This document shows positions 1 through 8,205 of a DNA stretch of 64,000 nucleotides, in pieces (positions within the stretch are counted from its first letter, which is position 1; each line of letters opens with the position of its first letter). The notes under the pieces were generated by a model, which ran no database searches, had not been told where the DNA came from, and saw only the letters and a list, made by a program, of their open reading frames with translations. The stretch spans positions 1 to 64,000 of the forward strand of contig JAAYJQ010000005.1 in the NCBI GenBank assembly GCA_012522855.1, in the 5' to 3' direction. Made by a program: the position numbers and the translations under genes. Source of the DNA: Bacteroidales bacterium. GTDB lineage: Bacteria > Bacteroidota > Bacteroidia > Bacteroidales > UBA932.

Positions 1-99
1 GACCGATCGACCGGGCAAGACCACAGTTTGCATAGCGGAAAACTACGTCTCCGGCCGGAGGGACGGAGGCGGAAGATAAGGGGAAAACGTAAGCAGGGA
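1..99. other. Leading 99 bases, nothing assigned
   Basis: No open frame, hairpin or promoter box of note; probably the spacer downstream of the aminotransferase gene or the tail of a gene beyond the window. Confidence 0.3.
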
Positions 100-1377
100 T
101 TATCGCGCGTTGTAGGCTTCCAACGCTTTTTCCAGAACCAGCAACGCGCGTGCCAAGTCCTCCTTATTGAGGACATAGGCCAACCTGACCTGGTTCTTCC
201 CCAGGCCGGGAGTACTGTAGAATCCTCCTGCCGGTGCCATCATCAGGGTTTCACCGGTCCAGCCGTCACTCTTTTTCCGAGGTTTTGCAATGAAATTGTC
301 CGGGGAACTCTTCTCCGTCGGTTCTGTCTCATCCGGATCGACATAACAGAAATCCGTCAGGCACCACTTGCAGAAATCTTCCGCGTCTTCGACCGGGAGA
401 GACGCGACCGTGTAGAATGCCCCATTCGGCATCGGTGAATAGACACCGGGAATCTTGTTCAATCCTGCGATGAAAAAGTTGCGACGCGAAAGATACTCTT
501 CATAACAGGCTTTCGAATACTCCTCCGTTCCATCGATCGAGGCTTCCGCGACAATCTGCCCCAGGAGGGGAGGACTGAGCCTTGCCTGACAGAATTTTAG
601 GATTGTATTCATCACTTCGGCATTGTGGCTCACGATCATTCCGATGCGGATTCCACACTCCGAGTAACGTTTTGAGACCGAGTCAATCATGATGACGTTG
701 CTGTCAATCCCGAAGAGACTCAGAACAGACATATGCGGCTCATCGGTGTATTGGAACTCCCGGTAGGCTTCGTCAGAAAATAAATAGAGATCGTGATCCC
801 GGACGATCTCCCGCAGTTTGTACAACTCTTCAGCGGAATACAGATAGCCTGTCGGGTTGTTGGGATTGCAGATCAGAATCGCTTTTGTGCGCTCCGTGAT
901 CGCCTTTTCAAAGTCCTCGATAGGGGGCAGCGCAAAGCCGTCCTCGATCCATGAAGTCACCGTTTTTACCTTGACTCCCGCGGCAGCGGCAAAGCAAAGA
1001 TAGTTGGCATAGCCAGGCTCGGTCGTGATCAGCTCGTCCCCGGGGTCCAGGCATGCCAAGAAGGTCATCAAGAGCGCCTCCGAGGCGCCGGACGTAATGA
1101 TGATTTCATCACTGCGGAGGGAAATCCCGAATCTCCGGTAATATCCGACCAATCTGTCCCGAAGTGATTGGTAACCTTGACTGGGGCTGTACTCGAGGGT
1201 CTTCCGCTCAATGGCTTTTAAAGCCTCGATGGCTTTCGGTGGAGTGGGTAGGTCCGGCTGGCCGATGTTCAGATGATAGACTTTGATGCCTCGTGCTTTT
1301 GCAGATTCTGCAAAGGCACTTAATTTTCTGATGGGTGAAGCGGGAGCCTCCCGGCCCCGCTTGGAAATGTCCGGCAT
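100..1377 (-). CDS. PLP-dependent aminotransferase, class I/II (aspartate aminotransferase-like)
   Basis: A fold-type I PLP enzyme of 425 residues, predicted to be cytosolic and to transfer amino groups between an amino acid (probably aspartate or another acidic or aromatic one) and 2-oxoglutarate. The N-terminal motif HLNIGQPDLPTP, the CNPNNPTG block, SDEAYREF and the Schiff-base lysine at about residue 236 in SVSKRYSECG are all visible. Length is slightly above the usual 390-400 because of an insertion near residues 345-375, rich in Asp, Glu and Lys. The ATG at 1377 lies 20 bases downstream of a minus-strand TATATTTG box. It is transcribed divergently from the response regulator gene. Substrate specificity cannot be read from the sequence. 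Confidence 0.9.
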   Translation of the reverse strand: MPDISKRGREAPASPIRKLSAFAESAKARGIKVYHLNIGQPDLPTPPKAIEALKAIERKTLEYSPSQGYQSLRDRLVGYYRRFGISLRSDEIIITSGASEALLMTFLACLDPGDELITTEPGYANYLCFAAAAGVKVKTVTSWIEDGFALPPIEDFEKAITERTKAILICNPNNPTGYLYSAEELYKLREIVRDHDLYLFSDEAYREFQYTDEPHMSVLSLFGIDSNVIMIDSVSKRYSECGIRIGMIVSHNAEVMNTILKFCQARLSPPLLGQIVAEASIDGTEEYSKACYEEYLSRRNFFIAGLNKIPGVYSPMPNGAFYTVASLPVEDAEDFCKWCLTDFCYVDPDETEPTEKSSPDNFIAKPRKKSDGWTGETLMMAPAGGFYSTPGLGKNQVRLAYVLNKEDLARALLVLEKALEAYNAR

Positions 1378-1397
1378 ATAGTTCGTTTTATATTCGT

Positions 1398-1405
1398 CAA
1401 ATATA
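1398..1405 (-). promoter_or_regulatory. Predicted -7 box (TATATTTG) of the aminotransferase gene
   Basis: Matches the Bacteroidota TAnnTTTG -7 consensus on the minus strand. A TTG lies about 15 bases further upstream as a possible -33 element. The start codon is 20 bases downstream, giving a leader of roughly 14 bases. Confidence 0.55.
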
Positions 1406-1437
1406 ATAATTTTGTTGCATCAAGTCCAAAACTTCCT

Positions 1438-1445
1438 TAAATTTG
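1438..1445 (+). promoter_or_regulatory. Predicted -7 box (TAAATTTG) of the response-regulator operon
   Basis: TAAATTTG ends only 6 bases before the ATG at 1452, so the transcript would begin at or next to the start codon (leaderless or nearly so). TTTG at 1411-1414 is a candidate -33 element. It is divergent from the aminotransferase promoter, with 32 bases between the two boxes. Confidence 0.5.
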
Positions 1446-1451
1446 TATGAT

Positions 1452-2126
1452 ATGGACAGAAAACGCATACTGGTCGTTGATGACGAAGAGGACATCTGCG
1501 CCATCTTGAAGTTCAATCTGGAAAAGGTCGGGTATGATGTGGTAACGGCTTTCTCTGCCGAGGAAGCGTTGGAGATGGACATCCCGGCATTCGACTGCTT
1601 GCTGCTCGATATCATGATGGGCAGGATGTCCGGATTTGAAATGGCCGCCAAGATCAAGTCGGATCCTCAAACCGAGCGGATCCCCATCATCTTTTTGACT
1701 GCAAGAGGCACAGAAGAGGATACGGTGCGAGGTCTCGAGCTGGGGGCGGACGACTACATTTCCAAACCCTTTTCACTGAAGGAGGTCCTCGCGCGCGTCA
1801 AGGCGGTTCTGCGTCGGGCGAAAGAGACGGAGCCCCGTGTGGAAAGCAATGGAATCGTCATTCAGGACGGAAAGAAGAAAGTGCTGGTTGACGGGCGCGA
1901 AGTTTCTTTAACCAGAACGGAATACGATGTTCTCAAATTGCTGAAGGGCAGCCCTGGAATGGTCTTCTCCCGTCAGGATATTCTTGAAAAAGTATGGCCG
2001 GACGAGGTCATCGTGACGGAACGGTCCGTGGATGTGGCCATCGCAAGACTTCGGAAAAAGATCGGAGCTTACGGGCCCAGGATTTCATCCCGTCACGGTT
2101 TCGGGTACTGTTATGATGAAGAATAA
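1452..2126 (+). CDS. OmpR/PhoB-family response regulator
   Basis: DNA-binding response regulator of 224 residues. The receiver domain spans about 1-120, with the acidic pair D10/D11, phospho-acceptor D53 in DCLLLDIMMG, and the conserved lysine in GADDYISKPF. A winged-helix effector domain follows at about 130-224 (LTRTEYDVLKLL, RSVDVAIARLRKKIG). The ATG at 1452 is chosen over the in-frame TTG at 1443 because the TTG lies inside the predicted -7 box. It overlaps the histidine kinase gene by 14 bases, so the two are co-translated. The sequence resembles PhoB/PhoP-type phosphate regulators, and a phosphate transporter lies just beyond the kinase, but the regulon is inferred from context only. 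Confidence 0.9.
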   Translation: MDRKRILVVDDEEDICAILKFNLEKVGYDVVTAFSAEEALEMDIPAFDCLLLDIMMGRMSGFEMAAKIKSDPQTERIPIIFLTARGTEEDTVRGLELGADDYISKPFSLKEVLARVKAVLRRAKETEPRVESNGIVIQDGKKKVLVDGREVSLTRTEYDVLKLLKGSPGMVFSRQDILEKVWPDEVIVTERSVDVAIARLRKKIGAYGPRISSRHGFGYCYDEE

Positions 2127-3531
2127 GATCGGCATCAGTTTCAGCGGGAGGCTGTTCTTGAGTGTCACAACTCTGTTTCTCGCCTTTGTCATCTGCTTCG
2201 TCGCATTCCAGTTCCATCGTGAGCGGATCTATAAAGCCAGTTTGCTGAACGAACGCCTTCAGAGCTACAACAGGGAAGTTGCGGAAAAGGTGCTTCGCAA
2301 CCCGGAACATCCGCCTTTTTCTGAATATGTTTCCGACTACTCAATTCCGCATCTTCGCTTGACCGTCATCGATAGTCTCGGCAAAGTCTTGTACGACAGC
2401 GCCGCGGACCCTGACAGCATGCCGAATCATCTCGGAAGAAAGGAAGTAACGGAAGCGATGACTTCAGAATCCCTGAGCGGATACGACATCATGCGGTCGT
2501 CCATGACGCTGGGCGGCCAACGCTTGTTTTATTCCGCCACCTATTTCCCCGATGACGGAGTGGTCATCCGCTCTGCCTTGCCTTATGATGTGTCTTTGAC
2601 ACGGATGCTGTCTGCCGACCACACCTTTCTGTGGCTTGCCGGAATCCTGTCTGTCCTGCTTCTGTTCATCTACTTTCGTTTCACCCGCAGGCTGGGTAAG
2701 TATATCAGGCAACTTCGCACGTTTGCCGAGTATTCGGGCGCGAAGCCGGAGCATGCCCTTGTTTTTCCGAAAGATGAATTGGGTGATGTCTCCCGCGAAC
2801 TGGTCGAACTCTACGGACGGTTGAAAGAAAGCGAAGACGATAAAACCCGCCTCAAGCGGCAGCTGACCGAAAATATCGCCCACGAACTGAAAACGCCGGT
2901 CAGCAGCATCCAAGGATACCTGGAAACGATCGTCAATGAACCGGAGTTGGATTCCGAAACCAAAAATCGCTTCATCAAGCGGGTTTACGCCCAGAGCCAA
3001 CGACTGGCCAGTCTGCTCGAAGACATCTCGATTCTGAACAAACTCGACGACGCGCCTCATACTTATGAATCTACTGAAGTGAACATCGCTGCTCTGCTGC
3101 AGTTGATTCAAGCCGACACAGCGCCGCAACTGTCGAGCAAGAACATCACCTACCGAGCCCTCGTTGACAACGACGTGATCGTGCGGGGGAACCGTTCGCT
3201 GCTCTATTCGGCTTTCCGTAATTTGACGGACAATTCCATCGCCTATGCCGGAGAAGGCGTGACGATCACGATCCGGATGACAGAGGAGACGGAGGATGCG
3301 TATGCTTTCAGTTTCTCCGACAACGGAGTAGGCGTCCCTTCAGAGCATCTGCCCCGGCTTTTCGAACGCTTCTATCGCGTTGACAAAGGACGTTCGCGGA
3401 AATTGGGCGGTACCGGACTGGGACTAGCCATCGTGAAGAACGCAGTGTTTCTGCACCATGGAACCATCTCCGCGAGCATCGCCCAGACCGGAGGATTGGA
3501 GTTTGATTTTACGATCGCAAAAAATCTGTAA
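2113..3531 (+). CDS. Sensor histidine kinase (PhoR-like)
   Basis: Membrane histidine kinase of 472 residues. A transmembrane helix at about residues 12-32 is followed by an extracytoplasmic domain (about 33-170), a second helix near 172-192, a short linker, a HisKA domain with phospho-acceptor H257 in ENIAHELKTPVSS, and a HATPase_c domain with NLTDNSIAYA, DNGVGVP and GGTGLGLAIVKNAV. The ATG at 2113 overlaps the end of the regulator gene; an upstream in-frame ATG at 2032 would lie deep inside the regulator and is unlikely. The gene converges on the phosphate transporter with 2 bases between stops. The stimulus is inferred to be phosphate limitation from gene context and resemblance to PhoR. 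Confidence 0.88.
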   Translation: MMKNKIGISFSGRLFLSVTTLFLAFVICFVAFQFHRERIYKASLLNERLQSYNREVAEKVLRNPEHPPFSEYVSDYSIPHLRLTVIDSLGKVLYDSAADPDSMPNHLGRKEVTEAMTSESLSGYDIMRSSMTLGGQRLFYSATYFPDDGVVIRSALPYDVSLTRMLSADHTFLWLAGILSVLLLFIYFRFTRRLGKYIRQLRTFAEYSGAKPEHALVFPKDELGDVSRELVELYGRLKESEDDKTRLKRQLTENIAHELKTPVSSIQGYLETIVNEPELDSETKNRFIKRVYAQSQRLASLLEDISILNKLDDAPHTYESTEVNIAALLQLIQADTAPQLSSKNITYRALVDNDVIVRGNRSLLYSAFRNLTDNSIAYAGEGVTITIRMTEETEDAYAFSFSDNGVGVPSEHLPRLFERFYRVDKGRSRKLGGTGLGLAIVKNAVFLHHGTISASIAQTGGLEFDFTIAKNL

Positions 3532-3533
3532 AC

Positions 3534-5774
3534 TCAGGCCTCTCTGAAATTCTTGGAGGCACGGAGGAGCCGGCCGATCGAGGCCGTTATTTCCCGGGTT
3601 TCCTGCAATAAGCTCAGATAGACATAGGCTGCGGAGATGTTGTCCTTCCCGGACTGCATCCGTTGCATCTGCTTGTCGCGTGTCTCCTCCAGACAACGTC
3701 TCAACTCGGCTTCTTCGCGGCGGACTTCCTCCACCTCTTCATAGGCATCCCGCTCGAGAATTTTTTCGGCACGGCGGGTGAGGAAAAGGACGGTGTCGCG
3801 GAGCGGAATGAACTCCTTGATTTGCTCCTGGGAGAGGGTCGAGAAATTGTTGTCGACCTGTTCCTCGCAGGCGTCCTCGATTCTTCGCATGCAGTACAGA
3901 ATATCTTCGCAGGAATTTCGTCCCAGGTGGAACCAGGTGTTCTTTTCCATGGCTACGGAGGGGTCCAACTTCCGTAAGCCGATCAATTCCTTCCGTCTCA
4001 AATTTTTCAGTTCTCCCCGCTTGCGGATCATCGATTCCTTCGCGCGGTGCAGCATGCCCAGATTTTCCTTGATGAATCCGTCCGTGATTTGAATGAAGGT
4101 CGTATTGACGTAGTTCATGAAATCCGCCTGGCTTTTCGTGACATGCTCCTGCAACAGTTTCAGGATCTCGTCCTTGTCGGTGGACAGCATCATCTCGTTG
4201 AAGATCTTGTCCTTCTGCTCGTCTTCCTTGCGCCTGCGGTACCGGATGTTGGTCCGGATGAGGATGTAGGTTGCCAGTGCGACCATAAGTCCGACCCCGA
4301 CGAAGCCGCCGTAGTAGTGGATGAGGGTTAGTACGAAGCAGATGGAGAATGCGGCGGCGGCCGTAACGAACCAGCCGCCGATCACGGAAACCACGCCGGT
4401 GACACGGTAGACCGCGCTTTCCCGTCCCCAGGCCTTGTCGGCCAGGGACGTACCCATCGCTACCATGAAAGTGACGTAGGTCGTGGAGAGGGGGAGCGTC
4501 AGGGAGGTACCCAAAGCAATCAAGAGGCTGGCAATGACCAAACTGACGGTAGCGCGGACTTCATCGAAAGCGGCCCCGTGTTCAAGGTGGATTTCTCTTG
4601 TATCAAATCGCTTGGCCACCCAAGCCTTGACTTTGTCCGGAATCGCGTCCGAGAAGAAACGGCCGGCGTTGTTTGAGGCTCTCACCAGCACCCGTGCGAT
4701 CTTCGAATTGCCGAACATCTCGTCACCTTCGTTCTGGCGGGAAAGATCGACGGAAGTCTTGATCACGTTGTGCGCCTTTTTCGAGGTTGCGAGGGCAATT
4801 GCCATTATCAGTCCGGCTCCGGCTAGATAGAGGAACGGAGTTTTGGCAGGTCCGTTCAATGCCGTCATCATATGGGAAGCGGCATCCCCTGAGCCGTTCG
4901 CGATGAAATCCTTGTAGGAGGAAAGCCCTGCCAAGGGAACTCCGATAAAGTTCACGAGATCATTACCTGCGAAGGCCATCGCCAGGGCGAAAGTCCCCAT
5001 CAGGACCAGTACCTTGAAGACATTGACTTTCAAGAAGTAGAGAATCTGCATCAGAATGGTGGAGCCGATGAAGCAGTACAGCAGGAGCAGACCGATGTTG
5101 GTATTGATATATTCCATGACTTCCGGGCGAATGAAGCTGAAATTCTTCATGCTCTTGAACACCATAAAGTACAGGATCGTCGTGGTTGCAAGTCCCCCGA
5201 AGATACCGATCTTCCACTTGAGCCCGTTTTTGTAGGCAAAGGTAAAAACCAAACGTGCCAGCCACTGCAGAATGACGCCGAACACGAAGGCGATCCCCAC
5301 GGAGATGAAGATGGCGCCGATGATTTCGAAGGCTTTGTCGGTGTTCATGAGGTCCGAGATCCTGAGGGCTCCGTTGCTGGCAGCGATTTTCAACATGGCG
5401 ATGGCGGCTGTACCGCCCAGCAATTCGAAGACCATCGAGACGGTCGTGGAGGTGGGGAGCCCGAGACTGTTGAAGATGTTCAACAGCACGACGTCCGAAA
5501 TCATCACCGCGACGAAGATGAAAATGACTTCCCGGAACGAGAACATCGAGGGATGCATGATTCCGTTTCTCGCGATCTCCATCATGCCGCTGCTGGTAGT
5601 GGCGCCCAGGAAGATGCCGATTCCCGCCACGATCATGATGGTTCTCAAGGTGGCCACCTTGGCCCCGACCGCTGAATTCAGAAAATTGACCGCATCGTTG
5701 CTTACGCCGACGACCAAGTCGAAGACAGCCAGTAAAAGCAGAAAAATAACAAGCCCCAGATAAAGACTCTCCAT
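3534..5774 (-). CDS. pit: Pit-family inorganic phosphate transporter with C-terminal PhoU-like region
   Basis: Predicted inner-membrane low-affinity phosphate permease of 746 residues. The PiT signature appears twice: GVSNDAVNFLNSAVG near the N-terminus and AGNDLVNFIGVPLAGL around residue 285. About ten hydrophobic helices fill residues 1-510. The remaining 230 residues are charged and helical (EEVEEVRREEAELRR, TFIQITDGFIKENLGM) and resemble the PhoU/DUF47 extension found on long Bacteroidota Pit proteins. Start is the ATG at 5774, whose product begins MESLYLGL; the in-frame TTG at 5798 is less likely. It converges on a PhoBR-like pair, and phosphate control by that pair is plausible but not shown. 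Confidence 0.9.
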   Translation of the reverse strand: MESLYLGLVIFLLLLAVFDLVVGVSNDAVNFLNSAVGAKVATLRTIMIVAGIGIFLGATTSSGMMEIARNGIMHPSMFSFREVIFIFVAVMISDVVLLNIFNSLGLPTSTTVSMVFELLGGTAAIAMLKIAASNGALRISDLMNTDKAFEIIGAIFISVGIAFVFGVILQWLARLVFTFAYKNGLKWKIGIFGGLATTTILYFMVFKSMKNFSFIRPEVMEYINTNIGLLLLYCFIGSTILMQILYFLKVNVFKVLVLMGTFALAMAFAGNDLVNFIGVPLAGLSSYKDFIANGSGDAASHMMTALNGPAKTPFLYLAGAGLIMAIALATSKKAHNVIKTSVDLSRQNEGDEMFGNSKIARVLVRASNNAGRFFSDAIPDKVKAWVAKRFDTREIHLEHGAAFDEVRATVSLVIASLLIALGTSLTLPLSTTYVTFMVAMGTSLADKAWGRESAVYRVTGVVSVIGGWFVTAAAAFSICFVLTLIHYYGGFVGVGLMVALATYILIRTNIRYRRRKEDEQKDKIFNEMMLSTDKDEILKLLQEHVTKSQADFMNYVNTTFIQITDGFIKENLGMLHRAKESMIRKRGELKNLRRKELIGLRKLDPSVAMEKNTWFHLGRNSCEDILYCMRRIEDACEEQVDNNFSTLSQEQIKEFIPLRDTVLFLTRRAEKILERDAYEEVEEVRREEAELRRCLEETRDKQMQRMQSGKDNISAAYVYLSLLQETREITASIGRLLRASKNFREA

Positions 5775-5800
5775 GCCTTTTGAGTTTATATTGGGCAAAG

Positions 5801-5833
5801 TTCCGCAGCGGATATTAAAAATCCGTTGCGGAA
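5801..5833. terminator. Strong inverted repeat between gpmA and pit
   Basis: Two 13-base arms (TTCCGCAGCGGAT and ATCCGTTGCGGAA) pair with one G-T mismatch around a 7-base A/T-rich loop. It lies 14 bases past the gpmA stop and upstream of the pit start on the minus strand. There is no long T tract, so it could be a terminator, an attenuator in the pit leader, or an operator. Confidence 0.5.
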
Positions 5834-5847
5834 TTGTTACAATTTGA

Positions 5848-6597
5848 TTACTTCTTGGCGGCTCCCTGATTGGCGACGGCCTGCTGCTTCCGTTTGAGTT
5901 CTTCGGGGTCAGCGAGATAGTAGTCTCGGATAAAGTTCAGATTGTCATCGAATTCGAACACATAGGGTACGCCCGTGGGAATGTTCAAGCCGGCGATGTC
6001 CGTGTCGGAAATGTTCTTGAGGTGTTTCACGATGCCGCGGAGACTGTTCCCGTGGGCGACGACGGTGATGCAGTCATGCGTTTTAAGCGCAGGGAAAATC
6101 TCGCATTCCCAGTACGGCATGACCCGGTCAATACAGTGCTTGAGAGCTTCTGTGCGAGGGATGTACTGGTCCGGAACAAGGGCGTAGCGAGGATCCTGTG
6201 TGGCGCTGTTCGGGTCTTCATCAGGTAGATTGTGCGGGGCGACGTCGTAACTGCGCCTCCAGATATGCACCTGTTCTTCCCCGTATTTAGCGGCGGTCTC
6301 GCTCTTGTTGAGTCCCTGCAACATGCCGTAGTGCTTTTCGTTCAGCCTCCAAGTCTTCTTAACAGGGATCCAATCCAGATCCATGGCATCGAGTACGTTG
6401 TTGAGGGTCTTGATGGCTCGTTTGAGGTAGGACGTGTAGGCCACCTCGAAAGTGAAGCCGGCTTCTTTCAAGGCTTTTCCGGCCTCCAGCGCTTCTTGCA
6501 GCCCCTTTTCGCTGAGGTCAACATTGGTCCAGCCGGTAAACCGGTTTTTCTTGTTCCATTGGCTTTCGCCGTGACGGATGAGTACGATTCTTTTCAT
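5848..6597 (-). CDS. gpmA: 2,3-bisphosphoglycerate-dependent phosphoglycerate mutase
   Basis: Glycolytic and gluconeogenic enzyme interconverting 3- and 2-phosphoglycerate in the cytosol. At 249 residues it has the normal length. The histidine-phosphatase signature [17 protein letters not shown] carries the phospho-acceptor H9, and the second catalytic histidine is in [27 protein letters not shown] and [16 protein letters not shown] are family-typical. Its own promoter (TATCTTTG at 6634-6627) lies in the gap after the antiporter gene, so it is probably an independent unit. Confidence 0.96.
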   Translation of the reverse strand: MKRIVLIRHGESQWNKKNRFTGWTNVDLSEKGLQEALEAGKALKEAGFTFEVAYTSYLKRAIKTLNNVLDAMDLDWIPVKKTWRLNEKHYGMLQGLNKSETAAKYGEEQVHIWRRSYDVAPHNLPDEDPNSATQDPRYALVPDQYIPRTEALKHCIDRVMPYWECEIFPALKTHDCITVVAHGNSLRGIVKHLKNISDTDIAGLNIPTGVPYVFEFDDNLNFIRDYYLADPEELKRKQQAVANQGAAKK

Positions 6598-6626
6598 ATT
6601 TCTTGGGATTAGATTCTTTTGCGGTG

Positions 6627-6634
6627 CAAAGATA
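6627..6634 (-). promoter_or_regulatory. Predicted -7 box (TATCTTTG) of gpmA
   Basis: A TAnnTTTG match on the minus strand, 29 bases upstream of the gpmA ATG and immediately beyond the stop codon of the antiporter gene. Confidence 0.55.
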
Positions 6635-6636
6635 CA

Positions 6637-8133
6637 TTATTCTTCGTCTTCGTCCAACTGGTTTTTCCGGATCATCAGAAGGTCATCGCCGGGTCGGAGT
6701 TCGACGGAACCGTCGGGCACGATCAGTTCCTTGCCGCGCTGGATCATCACGACGCGGCTTCCCTCCGGCAGCAAAATTTCCTTGAGGGTGTTCCCTGCCT
6801 CCAAGTCCGCTTCCGTAAGACGGGCGTTCAACAACTTGCCTGCTTCTTCCGGGATCTCGATCCCGAAGGTCTCGGTTTGCTCCTCTTCGGGCAGGTCGAG
6901 CCGTAGCCAACGTGCTACGGTCGGTATACTCATCCCCTGTACCAGCATGGAAAGTATGGTGATGAAGAATACGATGTTGAAGATCTGTTCGGAACCCGGC
7001 ACGTCCGCGATTACCGGGTAAGTCGCGAAGAGGATGGGCGCCGCGCCCTTCAGTCCCACCCAAGAGATGAAAATCCTGGCTTTCAAGGAAAACTGGCGGA
7101 AGGGGAGTAGGGTGATGAAGACGGTCAATGGCCTGGCTACGAGTATGAGGAATACTCCGACCAGCAAGGCGAGGGGAGCGATGGACAGCATGTCCCGCGG
7201 GTTGACCAGCAGCCCAAGGGTCAAGAACATGCCGATCTGCATGATCCAGGTCATGCTGTCCATGAATTTGAAGATTTCACGCTTGTTGGCGAGGGGCTTG
7301 TTACCGATGAAGATTCCGGCCAGGTAGACCGCGAGAAAGCCGTTCCCCTTCAAAAGAGTGGTTACCGACAACGTGAAGAAACCGATGCTCAGGAGCAGGA
7401 TGGCATAGAGCGAGGTGCTGTGGAGATGGATGCGGTTGAGGAACCAGACCGCGAAGTAACCGAACGCCAATCCGAGTACCGTACCGATCCCGAGTTGCAG
7501 AAAAAATGAAAGCATCGCGTTTCCGGCGATTCTCCAGACATGGATCCCCTCATGCGCGGCACCCGGATCCGAGAGCGTTTGCACACACTGGATGAGCACG
7601 ACCGTGAGCACGTAGGCCATCGGGTCGTTGGAGCCGGACTCCAGTTCCAGCGCCGGCTGCAGATGCTCCTTGAGCCCCATCCGGTTGCTGCGAAGAATGC
7701 TGAACACGGTCGCCGAGTCGGTCGAGGACATCACTGCCGCCAGCAGCAAGCACGTCAGAAGGGTTGTCGGGGTGGAAAGCGGGAGAAACAGCGTCAATAG
7801 ATAAATGAAGAGTCCCGTGAAGACTGCCGTGAGTATAACTCCGATGGTGGAAAGCATGATGCCCTCCCGGAGAACCGGCTTGACAGCGGAGAACTGGGTC
7901 TCCATGCCGCCGCTGAACAAGATGACGCAGAGGGCGGCCGCACCGACGAACTGGGCTTGATGGTAGTTGTTGAACACGAGTCCTAGCCCATCGCTTCCGA
8001 ATATCATCCCGACGATCAGGAAAAGCAGCAAGGCGGGGACGCCGTACCTGTAGCCCGCTTTGCTGATCATGATGGAAGCGAAGATCAGAACCGAACCGAT
8101 GAATAGAAGATTTTCTGTGTTGAAAGAGAGCAT
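6637..8133 (-). CDS. Potassium/proton antiporter, CPA1 family with TrkA-C domain (CvrA/NhaP2 type)
   Basis: Inner-membrane cation/proton antiporter of 498 residues from the ATG at 8133 (product MLSFNTENLL); an upstream in-frame ATG at 8160 would add nine polar residues before the first helix. About twelve hydrophobic segments occupy residues 1-390. The acidic transport-site region STDSATVFSILR and LELESGSNDPMAYVLT match NhaP2/CvrA. A C-terminal RCK_C-like regulatory domain (about 410-498, GSRVVMIQRGKELIVPDGS) suggests control by nucleotide or ion binding. Likely role is ejection of potassium or sodium in exchange for protons and volume or pH control. Confidence 0.9.
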   Translation of the reverse strand: MLSFNTENLLFIGSVLIFASIMISKAGYRYGVPALLLFLIVGMIFGSDGLGLVFNNYHQAQFVGAAALCVILFSGGMETQFSAVKPVLREGIMLSTIGVILTAVFTGLFIYLLTLFLPLSTPTTLLTCLLLAAVMSSTDSATVFSILRSNRMGLKEHLQPALELESGSNDPMAYVLTVVLIQCVQTLSDPGAAHEGIHVWRIAGNAMLSFFLQLGIGTVLGLAFGYFAVWFLNRIHLHSTSLYAILLLSIGFFTLSVTTLLKGNGFLAVYLAGIFIGNKPLANKREIFKFMDSMTWIMQIGMFLTLGLLVNPRDMLSIAPLALLVGVFLILVARPLTVFITLLPFRQFSLKARIFISWVGLKGAAPILFATYPVIADVPGSEQIFNIVFFITILSMLVQGMSIPTVARWLRLDLPEEEQTETFGIEIPEEAGKLLNARLTEADLEAGNTLKEILLPEGSRVVMIQRGKELIVPDGSVELRPGDDLLMIRKNQLDEDEE

Positions 8134-8205
8134 GATAAAAAGGAATCGACAAGACCTCATGGTGCTTTGTCAACCATACGGGCGGCTATGATGTAATCTA
8201 ATGAA

